Below are positions 18,838 through 27,400 of a stretch of DNA of 64,000 nt, one piece after another. Source of the stretch: Pseudacidovorax intermedius (GTDB lineage: Bacteria; Pseudomonadota; Gammaproteobacteria; Burkholderiales; Burkholderiaceae_C); NCBI RefSeq assembly GCF_003350475.1, contig NZ_QQAV01000001.1:426836-490835 (forward strand), in the 5' to 3' direction. Position 1 is the first letter of the stretch. Every line of letters begins with the position of its first letter. Position numbers and translations under genes: made by a program. The notes under the pieces are model-generated. The model had not been told where the DNA came from, searched no databases, and saw nothing but the letters and a program-made list of their open reading frames with translations.

Positions 18838-19782
18838 ATGGACGACCTCAAGCGCCTCGCGCTCTTCGCCGAGGTGGTGCGCAGCGGCTCTTTCAGCGCC
18901 GCCGCCCGCCGCCTGGGCGTGAGCACCTCGGCCGTGAGCCAGCAGCTGCGCGCGCTGGAGCAGGCCCACGGCGTCACCCTGCTCCACCGCACCACGCGCA
19001 AGCTGGCGCTCACCGATGCCGGCGCGCGCTTTGCCGCCCACTGCCAGCGCATGGTCGAGGCGGCCGAACTGGCCCGCGCCCAGCTGGCACTGGCGCGCGA
19101 GGCGCCGGAAGGCGAGCTGCGCGTGTCGGCGCCCGTGGGCTTTGCCCGGCATCTGGCGCCCGCGCTGGCGCCGCTGCTGGCGGCCCATGCCGCGCTGCAG
19201 CTGCGGCTGCAGGTGGACGACGCCATGATCGACCTGGTGGACGCGCGCATCGACCTCGCCCTTCGCGCCGGCCGGCTGCCCGATTCGGGCTGGGCGGCAC
19301 GGCGGCTGTGCGACTTCCAGAGCCTGATCTGCGCCGCGCCGGCCTACCTTGCCGCGGCCGGCGTGCCGCACACGCCGGCGGACCTGCCCGCTCATCAATG
19401 GGTGGGCGCCCCGCGCGACGGCCGCACGCTGGCACTGTCGCTCGCGGGCCCGGGCGGCGCGCAGTCCGAGCAGACCGTGCCCGTGCGCGTGACCAGCAAC
19501 AACCAGCTCAGCCTGCACCAGATGGCCGCCAGCGGCCTGGGGCTCACGCTGGCCGTGCGGGCCGATGTGGAAGAAGACCTGCAGGCCGGCCGGCTGGTGC
19601 CCGTGCTGCCGCAGTGGCAGCCGCCCGCCCTGCCCGTCTGGGCCGTGACGCCGCAGCGCGATGGCCAGCCGGCCAAGGTGCGGCATGCCATCGAGGCCAT
19701 CGCCGCCCATCTGCGCGGCCTGCCGGGCGTGCGCGATGCCGGCGCACCGGCGCCCCCATCGACGCCGCTCAGCGCAGCATGA
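18838..19782 (+). CDS. LysR-type transcriptional regulator
   Basis: A 314-residue LysR protein of the DNA-binding subtype starting MDDLKRLALFAEVVRSGSFS, with the winged-helix part ending HRTTRKLALTDAG. The co-inducer domain includes APVGFARHLAPALAP and VTSNNQLSLHQMAASGLGL. The 122-nt divergent gap to the NmrA-like gene contains the direct repeat AACTTCAC at 18777-18784 and 18829-18836; no convincing T-N11-A box is visible. The last 14 nt overlap the convergent amidohydrolase gene. Confidence 0.92.
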   Translation: MDDLKRLALFAEVVRSGSFSAAARRLGVSTSAVSQQLRALEQAHGVTLLHRTTRKLALTDAGARFAAHCQRMVEAAELARAQLALAREAPEGELRVSAPVGFARHLAPALAPLLAAHAALQLRLQVDDAMIDLVDARIDLALRAGRLPDSGWAARRLCDFQSLICAAPAYLAAAGVPHTPADLPAHQWVGAPRDGRTLALSLAGPGGAQSEQTVPVRVTSNNQLSLHQMAASGLGLTLAVRADVEEDLQAGRLVPVLPQWQPPALPVWAVTPQRDGQPAKVRHAIEAIAAHLRGLPGVRDAGAPAPPSTPLSAA

Positions 19783-21124
19783 CGAGGTCGTCCAGCTCGC
19801 GGTAGTCGGGCAGCGTGGTGTCGATGGCGCGGCCGGCGCGGATCACCGCGCGGTCGAAGGGCGCGCGGGCCAGCAGCTCGGAATAGCTGCGGGCGCGCAG
19901 CACCGTCAGGTCGGCCGGGTTGCCCACACGCAGCAGGCCGAAGCCATCGAGGCCCATGATCTGCGCAGGGGTGGCGCTGGCGGCGCGGATCCAGTCCGAG
20001 AAGGGATGGTCCAGGTGCAGGATCTTCACCGCCTGGGTGTAGGTGTCCAGCATGTCGTGGTCGCCGTAGGCGTAGAAGGGGTCGCGGCAGTTGTCGCCGG
20101 CCACGGCCACCGGCACGCCGGCCGCCTTGAGTTCGTGCAGCACCGTCACGCCCCGCCAGCGCGGCGTGCGCGTGGCATCGACGCTGCGGTCCTGCAGGTA
20201 CATGTTGACCGTGGGCAGGCTCACGATGGCGATGCCGGCCTCGCGGCAGGCGGCAATGGTCTCGGCGATGAATTCGTCGGTCTGCAGCGCCAGCGCAGTG
20301 CAGTGGCCGCACAGGATGCGGCCCTTGAAGCCCTGCGCGATGGCGACCCTGGCGATGCGGATCAGCGAGCGGGCGCGCGGGTCGGTGGATTCGTCCACGT
20401 GCAGGTCCACGTCCAGGCCACGCTCGGTGGCCAGCGTCAGAAGGCGCGCGATGCCCTCGTCGATCTCGGGCGGCGTGGCCTCGGCCGGGTGGCGCTGCGA
20501 CTTGGTCACGCAACCGAGGTTGCCACCGCTTTCGGCCACGACGTTGGCCAGGTGGACGCCTTCATCGCCCAGGAAGATGTCCACCGGCGCGATGGACGAC
20601 ACCTGCAGCGCGATGCGCCCGGCCCAACGCTCGCGCATCTCGCGGAACACGGGGAAGGAGATGTCCGCCTGCGGCGCCAGCGAATCGAGGTGCGTGCGGA
20701 TGGCGGACACGCCCTTGGCATAGGCCGTGCGCAGTGCGAAGTCCATGCGCCGGCGCACGTCCTCGGCATGCCAGTTCTTCGTGCGGTCCTCCATCGTCGC
20801 GCGCGAAGCGCCCGCGCCGTCGCCGGAGGGGTTGGCCTTGCGCGGCCAGATGTGGCCCTTGTCCAGATGGGTGTGCAGGTCGACGAAGCAGGGCAGCGCG
20901 AGCGAGTCGTCCAGGTGCGGCCCGCGCTCGGGCGCCAGGCTGCCGGCGGGCGCGATGGCGGCGATGCGGCCGGCGTCGATGGCCAGGTCCAGCGCCACCA
21001 GGTCGCCGTCGCCCGCGGGCGCGAGGCGGTCGGCTGACGGGTCGTCGATCAGACAACGCGGGGCGCGCACGTGGCGCAGGGCGTAGGTGCCACCCTGGGG
21101 TGGCTGGAAGAAGGCGTGGGTCAT
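19769..21124 (-). CDS. Amidohydrolase, cytosine deaminase-like
   Basis: A 451-residue metal-dependent hydrolase of the cytosine-deaminase branch. The metal site is visible as HTHLDKGH near residue 83, HVDES, ILCGHCTAL and the late Asp in VAGDNCRDP. The enzyme family deaminates or hydrolyses cyclic amides; the exact substrate is unknown. It is the last gene of a leftward operon after the binding protein (14 nt gap) and the FAD oxidase. Its 3' end overlaps the LysR gene end by 14 nt. Confidence 0.9.
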   Translation of the reverse strand: MTHAFFQPPQGGTYALRHVRAPRCLIDDPSADRLAPAGDGDLVALDLAIDAGRIAAIAPAGSLAPERGPHLDDSLALPCFVDLHTHLDKGHIWPRKANPSGDGAGASRATMEDRTKNWHAEDVRRRMDFALRTAYAKGVSAIRTHLDSLAPQADISFPVFREMRERWAGRIALQVSSIAPVDIFLGDEGVHLANVVAESGGNLGCVTKSQRHPAEATPPEIDEGIARLLTLATERGLDVDLHVDESTDPRARSLIRIARVAIAQGFKGRILCGHCTALALQTDEFIAETIAACREAGIAIVSLPTVNMYLQDRSVDATRTPRWRGVTVLHELKAAGVPVAVAGDNCRDPFYAYGDHDMLDTYTQAVKILHLDHPFSDWIRAASATPAQIMGLDGFGLLRVGNPADLTVLRARSYSELLARAPFDRAVIRAGRAIDTTLPDYRELDDLVMLR

Positions 21125-21138
21125 GGAGGCGAAGGAAA

Positions 21139-22161
21139 TCAGGCCGTGCGCTTGCCGCTCACGAACTGCATCGTGTAGGCGGACTTGACGTCCAGCCCGG
21201 GCGCCAGCGCACCCGCGGCGACCATCGCATCGTAGAAGCGTTGCCAACGCGCCGCACTCATCGCACCGATGCCCCCGGCGGCCTGTGCCTCTGGCGTCTC
21301 GACGATGCCGTACTGGCGCATGGCGCCGATGGCATAGGCGATCACGTCGTCGCCCATCTGCGGGTTGTGCTTCTTGATCAGGGCATTGCCCGGCGCGGGG
21401 TCGCCATTCAGGTAGCTCTTCCAGCCCTTGGCCGTGGCATCGACGAAGCGCTGCACCAGCTCCGGCTGCTCCTTGACCATCTTCGGCGTGGCCATCGCCA
21501 CGCTGGCGTAGTTGTCGAAGCCCTGGTCGGCCAGCAGGTGCACCACCGGCTCCACGCCCGACTTGCGGGCGTTGAAGGGTTCGCTGGTCAGGTAGCCCTG
21601 CACCGTCGACTGCTTGTCCACCAGCCAGGGCGCCAGGCTGAAGGCATAGGGCTTGAGCTGGTCGTCGGTGAGGCCGTACTTGGCCTTGAGCCACAGCCAG
21701 TAGGTCTGGCGGCCCGTCGTGGCCACGAACAGCGGCTTGCCCTTGAGCCCCGCCAGCGTGTCGCTGCCGGTGCCGGGGTGCGACATCAGCACCCGTGGGT
21801 CCTTCTGGAAGAAGGCGGCGACGGCCACGGCGGGCAGCTTGTCCTTGGCATAGGCGAAGGCGCGGAAGCCATCGGCCTCGGCAAAGTCGGAGCTGCCTGC
21901 CATGAACAGCTGCACCGTGTTGACCTGCGGGCCGCCGGGGCGGATCTCCACCTCCAGGCCATGCTCCTTGTAGATGCCGGTGGCGGCCGCCTGGTACATG
22001 CCGCCGTGCTCGGCCTGTGCCAGCCAGCCGGTCTGGAAGCTCACCTTGGTCAGGCCCTGCGCATTGGCGCGCGGCAGGAAGGCAGGCATGCCGGAGACGA
22101 GCGCCGCGCCACCGAGGGCGGCCAGGGTCTTGCGGCGGGTGAGGGTGTGGGGGGCGTTCAT
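21139..22161 (-). CDS. NMT1/THI5-like ABC-transporter substrate-binding protein
   Basis: A 340-residue periplasmic binding protein. The N-terminus TLTRRKTLAALGGAALVSG has a twin-arginine and hydrophobic core, so Tat export is possible. The mature part is THI5-like (KVSFQTGWLAQAEHGGMYQA, AAATGIYKEHGLEVEIRPGG), typical for uptake of pyrimidine, riboflavin or sulfonate-like compounds. No ABC permease or ATPase gene is adjacent, so its membrane partners are encoded elsewhere. It sits between an FAD oxidase and an amidohydrolase, suggesting a shared nitrogen heterocycle substrate (inference). Confidence 0.88.
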   Translation of the reverse strand: MNAPHTLTRRKTLAALGGAALVSGMPAFLPRANAQGLTKVSFQTGWLAQAEHGGMYQAAATGIYKEHGLEVEIRPGGPQVNTVQLFMAGSSDFAEADGFRAFAYAKDKLPAVAVAAFFQKDPRVLMSHPGTGSDTLAGLKGKPLFVATTGRQTYWLWLKAKYGLTDDQLKPYAFSLAPWLVDKQSTVQGYLTSEPFNARKSGVEPVVHLLADQGFDNYASVAMATPKMVKEQPELVQRFVDATAKGWKSYLNGDPAPGNALIKKHNPQMGDDVIAYAIGAMRQYGIVETPEAQAAGGIGAMSAARWQRFYDAMVAAGALAPGLDVKSAYTMQFVSGKRTA

Positions 22162-22210
22162 GGCAGGCGTCCTGGAGCGAAGATGGTGGGTTTGAATGTG
22201 AGCGGGCGCA

Positions 22211-23632
22211 TCAGGCGTCGGCGGGTTCGGCAGCCTGGGCGCCACGAAAGCGCCAGCCGGCGCTGGGCAGGTCGCCACCGGTGCTCTCGCGCGCGGCGGC
22301 CTCGTCGAAGCGCAGCTTGCCGGGGTTCATCAGGCCGTGCGGGTCCATGGCCTGCTTGAAGGCGCGGTCCTCGGCGTCGACCGACTTCATGCCGCCTTCC
22401 CTGACCAGGAAGGTGTGGTTGTTGGCCACCATGGCGCCGTCCTCGGCCATGCCGCGCATGACCTCCGCGAGGTGTTCGTCGCCCTCGTAGCGGAAGAAGG
22501 GCGAGCCCTGGAAGCTCAGCTTGCCGTCGAAGCGCTTGGCTTCGAAATGCATGCCCAGCAAGTGGCCGAAGCGCCGGTGGCTGCGGCGGATGGCGCCCAC
22601 CAGGTCCGGGTCGAGGTACAGGCCCACGTTGCTGACCACCTCGGGATGGTCACGGTTGACGTGCAGGCGGGTATGGCCCCAGGCCAGCTCGTAGATCGGC
22701 ACGCGGTACGGGCCCTGGCCCTCGGCCGCCACGCTGGCGAGCTGGCCGCCGAATTCGGACACCAGCGCCTCGAAGGCCTCCATGAACGGCTCGGCGACCA
22801 TGGCCAGAACCATGCCGTCGTTGTCCGCGCCGCCCAGGTCTTTGAGCATGCGCATCATGCGCCAGATGGGCCCGCCCAGCACGCTGACCAGCTTCTTGAC
22901 GATGCCGTCGGAGGTGGAGAGCGCATGCGCGAACTCCACCGCCGTCATGAATTCGGGGAACACCACCACCGCCTCGCGCCAGTCCCAGGCGGGCGCCAGC
23001 GGCATTTCGATGGCGGTGATGATGCCGTTGCTGCCGTAGGCATGGTGCACGCGGTTGACGGCATCGCCGCGCAACTGTACGGTGCGCGGCTCGTCCTCCA
23101 CGCTCACCACTTCGAGGCCGAGGATGTTGCCGCGGTCGCGCAGGATGCCCCAGGCGCAGCTGCCCACGCCGGCATGGCCGCCGCCCACGAAGCCACCCAC
23201 CGTGGCCACGCGTTTCGTCGATGGATGGATGCGCAGCTCCCAGCCCCCCGGCCGCGTGGCCTCGTCGATGGCGGCCATACGCGCGCCAGGCTCGGCCCGC
23301 ACGCGCGGGCCGTCGGTGCCCAGCACGCGGTCGAGCGCCGTCATGTCCACCATGGCGCCGCCCGCGAGCGGAATGCCCTGGCCGAAGTTGCAGGTGCCGG
23401 CCCCGCGCATCACCAGCGGCATGCGGGTGCGCGCCGCCGCGGAGGCCACGCGCAGTACGTCCGCACGGTCGCGCGGCTGCACCAGCACGTCGGCCACATG
23501 GCGCAGCGCGTCGTCCTTCATCACGGGGCTGAAGTTGGCCGTCATGTCGCGGCTCTTGCGCCGGACGATGTCGGGATCGGAAATGGCGGGCACATCGCCC
23601 AGCGCGGCCAGGAAGGCGGCGGTGTCATGCAT
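22211..23632 (-). CDS. FAD-binding PCMH-type oxidase/dehydrogenase
   Basis: A 473-residue flavoprotein of the vanillyl-alcohol oxidase fold. The FAD-binding part shows PLVMRGAGTCNFGQGIPLAGG and the pyrophosphate loop VGGFVGGGHAGVGS; the C-terminal end has DPHGLMNPGKLRF, typical of GlcD/FAD-linked oxidases. The ATG at 23632 is preferred over a second one 5 codons upstream. First gene of the operon with the binding protein and amidohydrolase, and divergent from MarR, which likely controls it through the palindromes at 23709-23810. Confidence 0.9.
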   Translation of the reverse strand: MHDTAAFLAALGDVPAISDPDIVRRKSRDMTANFSPVMKDDALRHVADVLVQPRDRADVLRVASAAARTRMPLVMRGAGTCNFGQGIPLAGGAMVDMTALDRVLGTDGPRVRAEPGARMAAIDEATRPGGWELRIHPSTKRVATVGGFVGGGHAGVGSCAWGILRDRGNILGLEVVSVEDEPRTVQLRGDAVNRVHHAYGSNGIITAIEMPLAPAWDWREAVVVFPEFMTAVEFAHALSTSDGIVKKLVSVLGGPIWRMMRMLKDLGGADNDGMVLAMVAEPFMEAFEALVSEFGGQLASVAAEGQGPYRVPIYELAWGHTRLHVNRDHPEVVSNVGLYLDPDLVGAIRRSHRRFGHLLGMHFEAKRFDGKLSFQGSPFFRYEGDEHLAEVMRGMAEDGAMVANNHTFLVREGGMKSVDAEDRAFKQAMDPHGLMNPGKLRFDEAAARESTGGDLPSAGWRFRGAQAAEPADA

Positions 23633-23708
23633 GCGTGGCTTCTCCACAAACAGTCGGTTGAGGTTGTGGCGCCGTCGCTGCGGGGCGGTTCAATTTGCCG
23701 TTCGCCAT

Positions 23709-23730
23709 CTGCGTGCGGATGCACGGATCT
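23709..23730. promoter_or_regulatory. Imperfect copy of the MarR-type palindrome
   Basis: CTGCGTGCGGATGCACGGAT matches the perfect palindrome at 23787-23810 at most positions. The two core sites are exactly 80 bp apart. It lies upstream of the FAD oxidase start codon. Binding by the adjacent MarR protein is inferred. Confidence 0.55.
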
Positions 23731-23786
23731 GGCGCACGGACCCTGGGCTGGACACGTCGTCAGGTCAATTCGAGCAAAGAGCGTGC

Positions 23787-23810
23787 CACTGCGTGCATAT
23801 GCACGCAGTG
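23787..23810. promoter_or_regulatory. 24-bp perfect palindrome, probable MarR operator
   Basis: The core CTGCGTGCATATGCACGCAG is flanked by CA and TG to make a 24-bp perfect palindrome. It is centred in the divergent gap between the FAD oxidase and MarR genes, 60 nt before the MarR start. Confidence 0.75.
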
Positions 23811-23870
23811 CGCTTGCAGACACGGGCACCGCGGCTACATTGGCGAGGCCGCGACCGGAGGCATGGCCCC

Positions 23871-24302
23871 ATGGAACTCGAAGACCACATCTTCTTTCTC
23901 TGCACCCAGGTGGTGTACCGGCGCGACCGCGCCCTGCAGGACGTGCTGCGCCCCTACGGCCTGCTGACCACCGAATGGCGAACACTGGGCACCCTGCACA
24001 GCCGTGGCCCCATCGCCATGCAGGAACTGGCGCAGTGGACGGCCTACGAGCGAACCCGGCTCACGCGCATGCTGCATGGCCTCGAAGAACGCGGCCTGGT
24101 GTCCCGGGGCGGTGCCGAGCACGACGGCCGGGCGGTGATGGTCAACATCTCGGCCAAGGGCCGGCGCCTCTACGCGCGCGCCGAGAAGGCGGTGAGCGCC
24201 CTCACCGACGATATCCTGTCGGCCTGCGCGCCGGCCGAAGTGGACCGCATGCGCGCCGCTCTGCAGGCGATGCGGGAGCGGCTGATCCAGATGCGATATT
24301 GA
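23871..24302 (+). CDS. MarR family transcriptional regulator
   Basis: A 143-residue MarR protein. The winged helix is at about residues 30-100 (LLTTEWRTLGTLHSRGP, MQELAQWTAYERTRLTRML, then the wing VSRGGAEHDGRAVMV). The ATG at 23871 has a GGAG ribosome site 13 nt upstream and gives the typical length. It is divergent from the FAD oxidase operon with two related palindromes between. It is likely an autoregulated repressor released by the pathway substrate (inference). Confidence 0.92.
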   Translation: MELEDHIFFLCTQVVYRRDRALQDVLRPYGLLTTEWRTLGTLHSRGPIAMQELAQWTAYERTRLTRMLHGLEERGLVSRGGAEHDGRAVMVNISAKGRRLYARAEKAVSALTDDILSACAPAEVDRMRAALQAMRERLIQMRY

Positions 24303-24328
24303 CGGGCGGCGCGCGGACCGCTCTGAGC

Positions 24329-24351
24329 CCCTCTCCCCTCGCGGGAGAGGG
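24329..24351. repeat. CCCTCTCC...GGGAGAGG hairpin
   Basis: CCTCTCCC (24330-24337) pairs with GGGAGAGG (24343-24350) around a 5-nt loop, 27 nt after the MarR stop. There is no T-run, so it is not a classic terminator. A related GC hairpin lies at 27316-27356. Confidence 0.4.
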
Positions 24352-24497
24352 AGAGATTCGGACAGCGGCCGTTGTGCGGCACCTGACGCCCGTCGATCTG
24401 TCCGACAAGGGATACGGCCACTGGCCGATGCGGCCCGGCCCGCACGCACCTAGGGTGAACCCTTCGTACTCCCACCCACACACGAAAGGAACACCCC

Positions 24498-25052
24498 ATG
24501 GCCGATTCCCTCAAGGACCTCAAGGTCGCCATCCTCGTCGCAGACGGTTTCGAACAGGTCGAGATGACCGAGCCTCGCAAGGCGCTGGACCAGGCGGGCG
24601 CGAAGACGCAGATCGTCTCGCCCATGAAGGGCCAGGTGCAGGGATGGAATCACCACGACAAGGCCGACAAGTTTCCGGTGGATGTGGCGCTCGACGGCGC
24701 CAAGGCCGATGACTTCGACGCGCTGCTGCTGCCCGGCGGCGTGGTGAATCCCGACGCACTGCGGTTGGAGCCCAAGGCCATCGCGTTGATCAAGGCCTTT
24801 GCCGACGCTGGCAAGCCCATCGCCGCCATCTGCCACGGGCCCTGGACGCTCATCGATGCCGGCGCGGTCAAGGGCAAGCAGATGACCTCGTGGCCATCGC
24901 TGAAGAACGACCTCTCCAACGCGGGTGCGCGCTGGGTGGACCAGGAAGTGGTCGTCGATGGCCAACTGGTGACCAGCCGCAAGCCCGACGACATTCCTGC
25001 CTTCAATCGCGAGATGGTCAAGTTGTTCGAAGGGGCCGTGGCGCACGCCTGA
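24498..25052 (+). CDS. DJ-1/PfpI family protein (YhbO-like)
   Basis: A 184-residue PfpI-type protein of the class I glutamine-amidotransferase fold. The nucleophile Cys lies in the elbow AAICHGPWTL near residue 117, and the N-terminal Glu is in DGFEQVEMTEP. Family members act as deglycases, chaperones or peptidases in stress; the activity here is not decided by sequence. It has a good ribosome site (GAAAGGAAC) and appears to stand alone, convergent with the ligase gene. Confidence 0.92.
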   Translation: MADSLKDLKVAILVADGFEQVEMTEPRKALDQAGAKTQIVSPMKGQVQGWNHHDKADKFPVDVALDGAKADDFDALLLPGGVVNPDALRLEPKAIALIKAFADAGKPIAAICHGPWTLIDAGAVKGKQMTSWPSLKNDLSNAGARWVDQEVVVDGQLVTSRKPDDIPAFNREMVKLFEGAVAHA

Positions 25053-25109
25053 GCCCGGCCGTGGCTCAGATGATGGCGCAAGCCGCGCCGGGGCTGCGGG
25101 CACCCATCC

Positions 25110-25153
25110 TCAGGCGAACGCCGCCTGATGGACGGGCGGGGCGTCTCCGCCCG
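25110..25153. terminator. Two stem-loops between convergent genes
   Basis: TCAGGCG/CGCCTGA (25110-25116 and 25122-25128, 5-nt loop) and GGGCGG/CCGCCC (25134-25139 and 25147-25152) lie between the PfpI and ligase stop codons. Neither has a strong T-run, so a bidirectional terminator is only plausible. Confidence 0.35.
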
Positions 25154-25154
25154 C

Positions 25155-26402
25155 CTATTCGTAGCTGCGCGCGTCCTCGATGACCTTGCCGTCGTTGGGC
25201 AGGCTGCCGGGCGGCTGAACGAGCACGTCGCCTCGCAGCTTGGTCACCTCGCGGATGGCAGCCGCCAGCCGCTCCTGCAGCCCTTCGGAGGCCTGGCTGC
25301 ATTCGACCTTGAGCGTCATGCGGTCATCGCCCGTGGCGCCTTCGACCACCAGCCGCGCGCGTCCGATCTCGGGAAAGCGCCGCGCGATGTCGGCCACCTG
25401 CCCCGGGTGCACGAACATGCCGCGGATCTTGGTGGTCTGGTCGGCCCGGCCCATCCAGCCTTTGATGCGTCGATTGGTTCGACCCGTCGGGCAGGTTCCG
25501 GCCATGACCGCCGACAGATCGCCCGTGCCGAAGCGCACCAGCGGGTAGTCGGCATTGAAGGTGGTCACCACCACCTCGCCCACCTCGCCATCGGGCACCG
25601 GGTCGCCGGTACCCGGCCGGACGATCTCGACCAGTACGCCCTCGTCCACCACCAGCCCTTCACGCGCCTGCGTCTCGTACGCGATCAGGCCCAGGTCGGC
25701 CGTGGCGTAGCACTGAAAGCCCTGCACCCCCAGGCCCGCGAGATGCGCGCGCAGACTCGGTGGAAAGGCCTCGCCCGAAACGAGTGCCCTGGTGAGCGAG
25801 GGCAGCCGCAGGCCCTTCTCGGCCGCCTTCTCCAGCAGGATCTTGAGGAAGCTGGGCGTGCCCGCATAGCCATCGGGTCGCAGGTCGGCCATCGCCTCCA
25901 GCTGCTGCTCGGTCTGGCCGGTGCCGCCGGGGAAGACACTGCAGCCCAGCGCATGGGCGCCGCTTTCCATCATGGCGCCCGCGGGAGTCATGTGGTAGCT
26001 GAAGCTGTTGTGCACCAGCTCGCCCGCGCGGAAGCCGGCCGCGAAGAGCGCCCGCCCCACGCGCCAATGGTCGCCGTGGGCGCCCTGCGGCTCGTAGATG
26101 GGCCCGGGGCTGGCAAAGACGCGCGGCATGGCCGTGCCGCGCGCAACGGCGGAGAAGCCGCCGAAGGCGTCATCAGCACGCCGCGCCTGTTGCAGCGCCA
26201 GCAACTCGCTCTTGCGTGTCACCGGCAGCCTGGCCAGCGCAGCGCGCGTGTCGACCGCCGAGGCATCCACGCCCTGCAGGATGCGACCGAAGGCGGGCGC
26301 TTTTTGCTGCGCGTGGCGGATCTGCGCGGGCAGCGCGGCCATCAGGGCGGCTTCGCGCGCCTGCGGCGAGCGGGTCTCGAGGTCGTCGTAGAAATCGGTC
26401 AT
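25155..26402 (-). CDS. Phenylacetate-CoA ligase-like (PaaK family) AMP-forming ligase
   Basis: A 415-residue adenylate-forming enzyme of the PaaK branch, activating a carboxylic acid (often aromatic) as acyl-AMP then acyl-CoA. Visible motifs include VASPGPIYEP near the nucleotide loop, the YATADLGLIAYE segment, LVRFGTGDLSAV (adenylate-binding Asp), and GRADQTTKIRGMFVHPGQV in the C-terminal domain. The catalytic Lys region is NDGKVIEDAR. It is the last gene of the long leftward Liv operon, pointing to uptake plus activation of an organic acid. Confidence 0.9.
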   Translation of the reverse strand: MTDFYDDLETRSPQAREAALMAALPAQIRHAQQKAPAFGRILQGVDASAVDTRAALARLPVTRKSELLALQQARRADDAFGGFSAVARGTAMPRVFASPGPIYEPQGAHGDHWRVGRALFAAGFRAGELVHNSFSYHMTPAGAMMESGAHALGCSVFPGGTGQTEQQLEAMADLRPDGYAGTPSFLKILLEKAAEKGLRLPSLTRALVSGEAFPPSLRAHLAGLGVQGFQCYATADLGLIAYETQAREGLVVDEGVLVEIVRPGTGDPVPDGEVGEVVVTTFNADYPLVRFGTGDLSAVMAGTCPTGRTNRRIKGWMGRADQTTKIRGMFVHPGQVADIARRFPEIGRARLVVEGATGDDRMTLKVECSQASEGLQERLAAAIREVTKLRGDVLVQPPGSLPNDGKVIEDARSYE

Positions 26403-26437
26403 GGCAAACAGCGCGGGTTCGATGGGCGTGGGGTTCC

Positions 26438-27250
26438 TCAGGCCAGCCAGCGCTTGCGGCGCTTGTAGCTCTTGACGTCGCGGAAGCTCTTGCGGTCGGC
26501 GCCGCCCATGCCGAGGTAGAACTCCTTCACGTCCTCGTTCTCGCGCAGGCTGTCGGCGGGGCCGTCCATCACGATGCGGCCGCTTTCCATGATGTAGCCG
26601 TAGTTGGCAAAGCGCAGCGCCATGCGCGTGTTCTGCTCGGCCAGCAGGAAGGTGACGCGCTCCTTCTCGTTGAGGTCCTTCACGATGGCGAAGACCTCTT
26701 CCACGATCTGGGGCGCGAGACCCATCGAGGGTTCATCCAGCAGCACCATGCTGGGGTTGGCCATCAGCGCGCGACCGATGGCACACATCTGCTGCTCGCC
26801 GCCCGAGGTGTAGGCCGCCTGGCTGGTACGCCTCGTCTTGAGCCGCGGGAAGTAGGCATAGACCTTCTCCAGCGTCTCGGCCACCGCGGCCTTGCCGTCG
26901 GTGCGGGTGTAGGCGCCGGTCATCAGGTTGTCCTCGATGCTCAGGTGTGCGAAGCAGTGGCGCCCTTCCATCACCTGCACCAGCCCGCGCTTGACCAGCG
27001 CCGCCGGCGACAGCGCTTCGATGCGCTCGCCGCGCAGCGTGATGCTGCCCTTGGTCACCGCCCCGCGCTCGCCGGCCAGCAGGTTGGACACGGCGCGCAG
27101 CGTGGTCGTCTTGCCCGCGCCGTTGCCGCCCAGCAGCGCCACGATCCCGCCCTCGGGCACCTGCAGCGAGACGCCCTTGAGCACCAGGATCACGTGGTTG
27201 TAGATGACCTCGATGCCGTTGACGTCGAGGAGAGGATTGCCTTGGCTCAT
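26438..27250 (-). CDS. livF: Branched-chain-type ABC transporter ATP-binding protein LivF
   Basis: A 270-residue ABC ATPase of the LivF type. Walker A GGNGAGKTTT, signature TSGGEQQMCAIGRAL (Thr in place of the usual Leu), Walker B MVLLDEPSMGLAP and the switch region LLAEQNT are present. The C-terminal tail of about 25 residues is Lys/Arg rich (SYKRRKRW) and longer than usual for LivF. It belongs to the operon with livG, livH, livM and a binding protein. Confidence 0.93.
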   Translation of the reverse strand: MSQGNPLLDVNGIEVIYNHVILVLKGVSLQVPEGGIVALLGGNGAGKTTTLRAVSNLLAGERGAVTKGSITLRGERIEALSPAALVKRGLVQVMEGRHCFAHLSIEDNLMTGAYTRTDGKAAVAETLEKVYAYFPRLKTRRTSQAAYTSGGEQQMCAIGRALMANPSMVLLDEPSMGLAPQIVEEVFAIVKDLNEKERVTFLLAEQNTRMALRFANYGYIMESGRIVMDGPADSLRENEDVKEFYLGMGGADRKSFRDVKSYKRRKRWLA

Positions 27251-27315
27251 GAACTTCCTTCGGGCATCGGGACGTGGCGGCGATCACTGCGACCGCACCG
27301 TCTCGCGTGTTGGCA

Positions 27316-27356
27316 GGCACCCCTCCCGCCCGGCGGGAGGGGCTGGGGAGGGTGCC
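27316..27356. repeat. Strong GC hairpin in the livF / binding-protein gap
   Basis: CCCCTCCCGCC (27320-27330) pairs with GGCGGGAGGGG (27332-27342), and GGCACCC (27316-27322) can pair with GGGTGCC (27350-27356) as an alternative. The 150-nt gap otherwise holds no gene. It may lower read-through from the binding protein into livF or stabilise the binding-protein mRNA. Confidence 0.5.
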
Positions 27357-27400
27357 TCAGTGCCGGCGCGTGCGCCGAGCACCGCAGTTTGTGGCGCCGT

